From NCBI GenBank assembly GCA_916700875.1, contig CAKAKS010000039.1:25255315-25319314 (forward strand): a stretch of 64,000 bases of DNA. The letters are read 5' to 3'. The position numbers and the translations under genes were made by a program. This DNA comes from Sebastes aleutianus. Its lineage: Eukaryota; Chordata; Actinopteri; Perciformes; Sebastidae. The notes under the pieces were generated by a model. The model was given only the letters and a program-made list of their open reading frames with translations, searched no databases and was not told where the DNA came from. Below are positions 57,779 to 64,000 of this stretch, one piece after another; position 1 is the stretch's first letter; each line of letters opens with the position of its first letter.

Positions 57779-59619
57779 CTGAGGAGGATAGCAAACACAC
57801 ACGCACACACTGCAGGGTCCTCGCTGTGGGCATGCAAACACACATCAAATGATACAGTAGGGCCGAGTAAAACAAGCATGCAAACACGGGCAAACACAAC
57901 AGACAAAGGAGCGCGTTCTGAGGCAAATTTGTGCGTCGCTTCGGACAAAAGCGTCTGCTAACAGAATAATGCAAATTAAAAAACATGCTTGATGTAATTC
58001 GGTTACTGATGTTTCCTTCAATTCATACTATTCCTTGCTGGTAAAGTTTGCTGGAATAGGAGCTTAATCTTCTGTTGCGTTCACTGCAAATAACTGTAAG
58101 AAATGAAATGTGAGCCACATTTTCTTATAAAATCGTGTGCGGCGGATGAATGAATTCCTGCAGTAAATCTAGAAGAAATGTCTACAAACAAATCCCCTTT
58201 CCATCGTCGGCGGCCTCCACCTCCATCTGTTCCCGCTCGGCGAGGCATCCATCACGGGGCCTAATGGTGGACCGATACTGTCAAATGCTTACTCCTCGGG
58301 ATGAATGGAGCACCTACTCACCACCCCTGACCGTGCTAGCGCTTGACACCATAAACCAGGTCAACTTGTCAGAAGATGGAGAGGGCTGCTGTTGATCACC
58401 CGCGCACATTCACAAAGAAACATGCAAACAAAGTGACTCACACATACACACACACACACATAACGTCCACCTGCGTATTCATTTATAACCCCACGGCGTG
58501 TCAGAGATGAATATGAGGCAGGGCGTAATTGCTACATCTAGAATCAAACGTTAAGAGGAAGTGATTTCTCCCGGTAATTTTCTGTTCATGCATGACTGAC
58601 CCTCTGGTGAAACTCCCACATTTCCTTCACTGTAAAAAAAAAAAAAAAAAAAAGATAACATCTTACTGAAATGCCCTTAGACAATCAGGGAGAGGAGATG
58701 CACTATTATTATCAGAGAGCTCTACAGCATGATTACTAGCTGAGGCAGCCAATTACATTGAAGCCATGATTGCCAAGATTAGTTGATTCCCTCTGTGTTT
58801 TCGCAGCCAGCTGAGAAGACAAACAACTGGCCGGATGCTCTCGGCCAACTGAAATGGTTGATTAGAGAGGTAAAAGGAAAGGAGGGGGATGGTGGATCAA
58901 ATCATTCGTCTATTTCGTCAAACGTTCAGGGGGAGATAGAAGCAGACAAACTCGTCTCCTGTGTAACTTCAGGGACTACAGGGACGCATCAGCTTTTAGG
59001 CACAATTAGACAGCAAGTGAAAGAGGCAGCGTTTTGTCCCGGCACAGTCGGCAGACCTCAAAGTAATCAGCACGTAATTTATCCAGATGGACCGGACCAA
59101 CAGTCTAGAAGGAGAGAAAAATAATCCCTTAATGCCACATATGTAAATAAACACTCGCAAACACACACATTGATGTTCGTTTTAAACGAAGCAAAGATGC
59201 AGACAGCATGTAGGACACGGCTGGCTGGCAGGCAGGCAATCTCGGGGAACCATGTTTCTATTCACAAACACACACAAAAGGGGCTTTGGAGAGAGCCCTC
59301 GGAGGTTAGGTCTAATCCTGCTCCAACTCTCACGACGCCACTCAGACCTATTGTTCAGTCATGAAAACCGCGGGCAATCTCCATAAACTGACGTGGAAGT
59401 GCACAAGGGTCAGCGTCGTGTGTTTGTGTCTGTGTGGGCACAACTGCAATACGAGCGCACCGCTGGTTACGTGGCCGTTTAAAATGATGGATATGGAGAG
59501 TTTTTTACATTTTTCTCCTGCTATTCCATTCAGAGACCGTTCATCTTAAAATACTTCTCAAACTCATTTATGACTGTTTTTGCTTTGTTAAACAATTCTG
59601 ACAAATGTATACTGAAGAG
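57779..59619. other. Non-coding stretch with simple repeats
   Basis: CA repeat at 58445-58460 and poly-A at 58634-58653. A plus-strand segment at 58807-58869 has splice-like borders but is not supported further. No gene was called. Confidence 0.45.
58634..58653. repeat. Poly-A tract
   Basis: About twenty A bases after TTCACTGT. Confidence 0.9.
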
Positions 59620-60064
59620 ATAGTGAGAGCTATAGCGTGGTGCAGGGATGACGCATTGTAGAAGGCGAACCAGGACATTGGCATCGCCCTGGTTCCCTCA
59701 ACAAAAAGTCAATGGGATTTTTCCATTGGGTTTTGAATTATTGCAGAAAATAAGCTCTGTGGCAAACACGTTTATGATACTTACACGTTTTGTTCAGCAA
59801 GATAATCTTCACAAATGAACACCACTTTTATGTTTTTTTAAGCATAAATGCAATCACCAGAAGTATAAAGTCAACGTTGGCTATAGACGAACTACATCAC
59901 GGTCGTATGGGCGTGAGTATACACAACGACGCTGTAAAGGTGGAAGAGTCGGCGTGATGACGTTTTGTTTCATTTAGCCACTTGTTAGCAAACGCCTTTT
60001 TTTAAGACACATAAAGGCTTCAAAATTCATGAGTGGGATATTAAAAAACATTAAAATCTCTTAA
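59620..60064 (+). repeat. Dispersed repeat next to a family B insertion
   Basis: Contains GCTATAGCGTGGTGCAGGGA, GGGATTTTTCCATTGGGTTT, AAACACGTTTATGATACTTA and GATGACGTTTTGTTTCATTT, which I recognise as a fish interspersed repeat. No other copy is in this window. Family B begins at its last TTAA. Confidence 0.4.
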
Positions 60065-60503
60065 AGCTGCAGTGGGTAGAAATGGATTAAATATGATTAA
60101 AAAAAGTTATTTTTATAAAACAGTCACGATATCCTGACAGTAGTGCATGACACAGGTAATCTGAAAAAACTCATGTGCCTCTGTGTCCTCCGGTGCTCCT
60201 AATGGCATCTGCAAGATTTCACAGACCAGAGGAAAACAACCAATCAGAGCCGAGCTGGAGTCTACCGTCTCTGAGCAGCTGTCAATCACTTGCGAACTCC
60301 AATCAAACGGTCAAACTAGGCAGCGCTGATCAAATATGATTATCAATTATCTGTTACTGTAACGCCTGTTTCTCACGTTAAAATGTTTTCAGAAACATCT
60401 TGTAGTGTACTGTTTAGCTGTAAAATGAGAAAATTTGTGACCCGGCAGCCATGTTGAGATCAGTTGAGGAAATACCAAGCACATAGTGACCATTAAGGCA
60501 GCT
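60065..60503 (+). mobile_element. Family B non-autonomous element, complete
   Basis: Flanked by TTAA at 60061-60064 and 60504-60507. Starts AGCTGCAGTGGGTAGAAATG and ends GACCATTAAGGCAGCT, so only AGCTGC is inverted at the ends. The TTAA flanks fit a piggyBac-type target duplication, which is inference. This is the reference for the truncated copies at 1830, 8744 and 34427. It has no coding capacity. Confidence 0.85.
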
Positions 60504-60507
60504 TTAA

Positions 60508-63120
60508 TCTGAAGACAATGCAGAGGTCACTTTGGAGGAAATGTGAGCGTTTTTCTCATTGTTTTTCGGCACTCCAGCGTGTATTGTGAGCCTCTAGAAA
60601 ACACTCTGTAAACAGTGGTGTGGACAGAATAACATCTAAATCGTGTCTTCAAGTTTATCCACATTAGGTTGGACATTGCCTCAGAGAGCTTGGGTTTGTA
60701 GAAGGTGAATAAGAAGAGATGGCTCTGGGCCGTCTCTCTCCTCTCAGTAAAGCACAAAGAGCTGTTATCTGCCCTCATGACAATAGGTTTGTGAAGCAGT
60801 ATATGTGATAAAGGTTGAAAGAAAAGAGAAAAAGAGAGACAGAATCAAGCCCCCGAGGCCTCTAGTCTAGACTTAAGACCCAGTACCTTGGTAATTATAT
60901 TATCAGTGTTTCATTGTGTGTGTGGCTGTGTGTTTTGGTCCCAGCAGCTCCAGCCTGGAGTCAAGGGCGTCTCCAGTTCCCACATTAGAGTTGGACCACT
61001 GCTTCACTGCGTTCCTTTCAAGATTACAGACAACCACTGGGTCCAAACAGAGCCTGTCAGATTCCCTGCCTCTCTGCCATCCTGGGTCAGGGTTAAGTAA
61101 TTGGCTTGGCACGGAGTGCTTACCTGGGCAGAGCTATAAGGGGACAGTAAATGGGCAACGGTTTAACTTACTGTAATGTCACAGTGATTCTGAGCATCTC
61201 AGCATATTTTAAGTAAATGCACTTTATGGGATAAATGGTTGGTATATGCTCAAGAAAAAATATATCCGGGAGATCTACCTCTTAAAGATCACACATTTTT
61301 CTGCATCAGGCGAATTGGCTGAGTGTGTCTCTGGTGGGCAGGATTTCATTAAACGCCTGGCTCCCGTCTGAATTGCTGTTCGTGTGAGTTCAAAGCCATC
61401 GATTTGCACACCACCTCCGCAGGAAACGGAGAAAGTAAGAAAAAAAAAAAGTGCCACATGCAGAAACAAGTCCCCATTGATTCCCCGATGGCATGAAAGA
61501 AAACCTTGGCACGTAGAATGTGACACAAGGACAGTTAGCTGCTTCCTCCTCATGATGGGTGTTGCTAATCGACTTGACTTGCAACAGAATCACAGTCGCA
61601 GTCTCCTCATCACGGTTGTACAAAAGGCTGAAGCTGCTCCAGTGCAAGAATGTTACAGACTTTACCTCATCATCATCTACCCTGCATTAGCAGATGATGA
61701 TGTCATTCTTGAGAGTGGTCCAGCAGTGCGCCAGCAGAGCAATGCATACATTAAAAGCTGGACTTCCACATTTGTTTATGTATTGATATCTAATCTATAA
61801 AATGAAAACTTCCCTACAAGGATTAATATAAAGAAACATCCTCTGCTTCTGTTGTCATAGCCTTTTGTTCCTGCTGGATCATTAACCTAAATCTGGCTCC
61901 ACATTAAACATCAGCTGGTCAATTTGTGTCATGGGTTCCCCCCCCTACTGCGTCCCAGTCAATGAACCAGTGTGCTAATAAACGCATACTGTGACAGTCC
62001 TCATGGCAGAGATATTGACTAGTCAGTGTTAGCCTACAATGAAGCATGATTATCAAACAGGATCATGCAGTGAGAGAAGCAACTACTAACTCACTTCTGA
62101 AAAGGCTCTTTGCCTTTCAACAGCTTCTCTTTCAATGACCTTTTAATGTGTGCACTTATTAAAGCCCATGGCAATGTTATGACTCTTCATCAAATTACAC
62201 GTAGGCTTAAAAATGTCCCATCTTCAATAAGAAAGAAAAGCATGAAAAAGCCTATGAGAGCTCTGTCATTGTCTCATCGTGCTACCCGTGGTCTTCGGTT
62301 ACATCATCTCCTTCCTCTGGCCATGATGCGTCTCTCTGCCACCCAATGTGAGGGGGGTGGGGTGACGGCGAGGGGCCACAGAGGGCAGACCCAGCGGGGA
62401 AATCAGAGCTCTCTCTCTTTGTGTGATTCAATATCACGCTTGTGTACCCATGAATGGATGCCAAGACATTTGAGTTCAGAGCCAAGGAACGGGCCATAAG
62501 GCTTTAGTGAGGACCTGGCGGGTTGGGGAGAGCCATGGAGCTGCTCACACACAAACATACAATTTCTCGTATATAATATACTCATGAGAAAGAGAAATAA
62601 AAAGTGGAATTATGAAGTCAAGTCACTCAAAAACAAATATGTTCTGGGACAGAATTCTACTAAATATCAGACTGACTTTTAGAAATGATTAAATGGCAGT
62701 GACGGCCTTTACACAACGAGGACGTGAGGACTAAACGACACGAAAATGCTAAATACTCGCCTGCGAATATTATATGTCCAGGGCTTTTATTGTGAAAGGT
62801 AAGAACGGAAGGCATGGAGGATTTGGTATGTGCTGCCTTTGTCAATGTTGAAAGGAGCAATACAATTTCCCATCTTGGTTCGAACTACGGAGCCTCCGTG
62901 TTGTTGTTTCATAAATATAGGCACAATTCAACCCGTTCCGCACAAACTGATTGGTTGATGCCTTTATTCATGGTGCTCATCTCATCTTATCTTAGCTTAT
63001 TCGCCGCGTAATAGGCTATTTGCGTTCTCTGAGAAAGTACGGTTGTATCTAGAAGGTAACCTGCAAATTGCGAAAACTTGCAAAAACTCTCACAAGACTC
63101 GCTGCCTGACGACCTATCCT
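60508..63120. other. Non-coding stretch, no supported gene
   Basis: Unique sequence. The open frames at 60903-61176 are open in several frames and on both strands, and the 138-aa frame at 61384-61800 has no domain. Neither has convincing splice context. Confidence 0.5.
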
Positions 63121-63607
63121 AACCTTAAAGGCAGGGTTGACGATGTTATCCAGTATACACTATTTGTTATATTGGTTGAAATGGTCCTTACACCCCGACA
63201 GCGATCCATTACTTTTGAGCTCTGAAAAAGGGACGGAAAGAGCCGTCATCTGTAGCTGCTGTAATCCTGTAAAAACATCTACTAATCACTGCCTCGCGGT
63301 CCGCTTGGAAAGAACCAAGCAGATGCCTCTCTGCCTCCCTGCTCGTACTCTACCCTTGGCGTGCACCAGCCTAAACTCAAAGTGCGTCGCTGCCGCAAGA
63401 TTACTGGAGAATGGAAGAGAAAGCTCAGCCCTGCAGTAGCACTGCCGCGGTTACTTGTCATGAGGTAGCGTTGTTGAGTTGAGGTCCTCTCTCCGCTCTG
63501 TGTCTGTGAAGTAGTTACGATGCGGCGGTGCTCATGCATATGTGTGGGGGGCGTTGCTTTCTTTAACTATTCAAGGTCAATACCTAACCTTAACCATCTT
63601 TAAGGTT
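63121..63607. mobile_element. Probable TTAA-flanked non-autonomous element
   Basis: AACCTTAAAG at the left is mirrored by CTTTAAGGTT at the right. TTAA lies at 63125-63128 and 63600-63603. The interior (CACCCCGACAGCGATCCATT, CGGAAAGAGCCGTCATCTGT, GCTTGGAAAGAACCAAGC) resembles a fish repeat I recognise. The 100-aa open frame at 63137-63439 lies inside and is not a gene. Confidence 0.55.
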
Positions 63608-64000
63608 TTCACCATTTGTGTGTTACCTTCTAGTCAACCTGAAAATACCCATGACAAAAACAACAGTTCGAAAAAATATATTGACGTATGAATTGATCAC
63701 ACAAAGAAAATGCTGTCGGTATGTAAAGGCCTTAAGAGTGAAACAAATTCTCATGTAAATCAATGTGGCGGGTGCATAAAGAATTAAGAGGACTGTCTAT
63801 GCCAGTGAAACAAGTCAAAGAACCTTTTTACATCCAGAAAGTTGAAGACTTTGAAGCAGTCACTTCAGACCTCTAAGTGCAGATAAGACACCTGCATTTG
63901 CCAGAACGTCACCTAAAGAGAAAACTGTTTTAAAGCCTGCAGTTTATTCTACATTCAGGGCAGCCTGCTGTACAAAACCTCTAACCCTTCTGCTCATACT
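63608..64000. other. Non-coding stretch, no gene seen
   Basis: Unique sequence to the end of the window with no recognised feature. Confidence 0.5.

Noticed and set aside
58320..58400. Minus-strand segment ending in GGTG/GTGAGTAGG
   Set aside because: Strong donor but no acceptor with a pyrimidine tract upstream.
58807..58869. 63-nt plus-strand exon-like segment (NNWPDALGQLKWLIRE)
   Set aside because: The acceptor is good but the donor GAG/GTAAAA is ordinary, the open frame continues far beyond it, and it is on the opposite strand to the better exon candidates. No family match.
61384..61800. 138-aa plus-strand open frame
   Set aside because: No domain or splice structure, and overlapping open frames exist on the other strand.
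1..64000. CRISPR array, bacterial operon, or phage content
   Set aside because: No spaced direct repeats of the right form, no dense coding and no ribosome-binding sites. All features are those of vertebrate nuclear DNA.

Overview
This window is vertebrate nuclear DNA, almost certainly from a spiny-rayed (percomorph) teleost fish. There are no dense open reading frames, operons or Shine-Dalgarno sites. Instead there are long AT-rich non-coding stretches, many CA/TG and purine microsatellites, and several dispersed repeats of kinds I recognise from teleost genomes. These include elements ending in AGGGCTGTCAA, GACTGTATA-type inverted repeats, a head-to-tail SINE-like unit containing TGCATGTTCTCCCCGTG, and decayed L1, Tc1 and hAT remnants. 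Most open frames of 60-217 codons here are chance or low-complexity frames and are not annotated.

Coding content is very sparse. The best-supported coding pieces are two putative internal exons on the minus strand, at 2278-2376 and 36203-36315. Both have good splice signals and compatible phase. They would be separated by an intron of about 34 kb, which suggests the window lies within, or overlaps, a large minus-strand gene that I cannot name. Weaker minus-strand exon candidates lie at 28724-28822 (ends in a stop), 49773-49826 and 57712-57778. No exon is proven.

Layout: 0-10 kb holds a family B element, the first exon candidate, a family A copy, a LINE 3' end split by a hAT-like insertion, and a second B/A pair. 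10-20 kb holds a G-quadruplex tract, another family A copy, two family C elements with target-site duplications, a SINE remnant, and a repeat carrying hormone-receptor-like half-sites. 20-32 kb holds several elements with recognisable inverted ends (19543-20256, 21820-22268, 24131-24943, 26897-27455, 30921-31530). 32-48 kb holds an old inverted duplication of a non-coding element (near 33.0 and 47.1 kb), the second exon candidate, a repeat with a decayed Myb/SANT-like domain, a dense cluster of dead LINE, Tc1 and hAT pieces (42.8-45.3 kb), and a hAT element nested inside another, each with a perfect 8-bp target-site duplication. 48-64 kb is mostly unique non-coding DNA with further A and B family copies and a probable TTAA-flanked element near 63.1-63.6 kb.

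No functional transposase, RNA gene, CRISPR array or complete protein-coding gene was found. The most unusual observations are the 14-kb-spaced inverted non-coding duplication, the nested hAT pair, the repeated presence of a DR1 nuclear-receptor-like motif in family A copies, and the two phase-compatible exon candidates.
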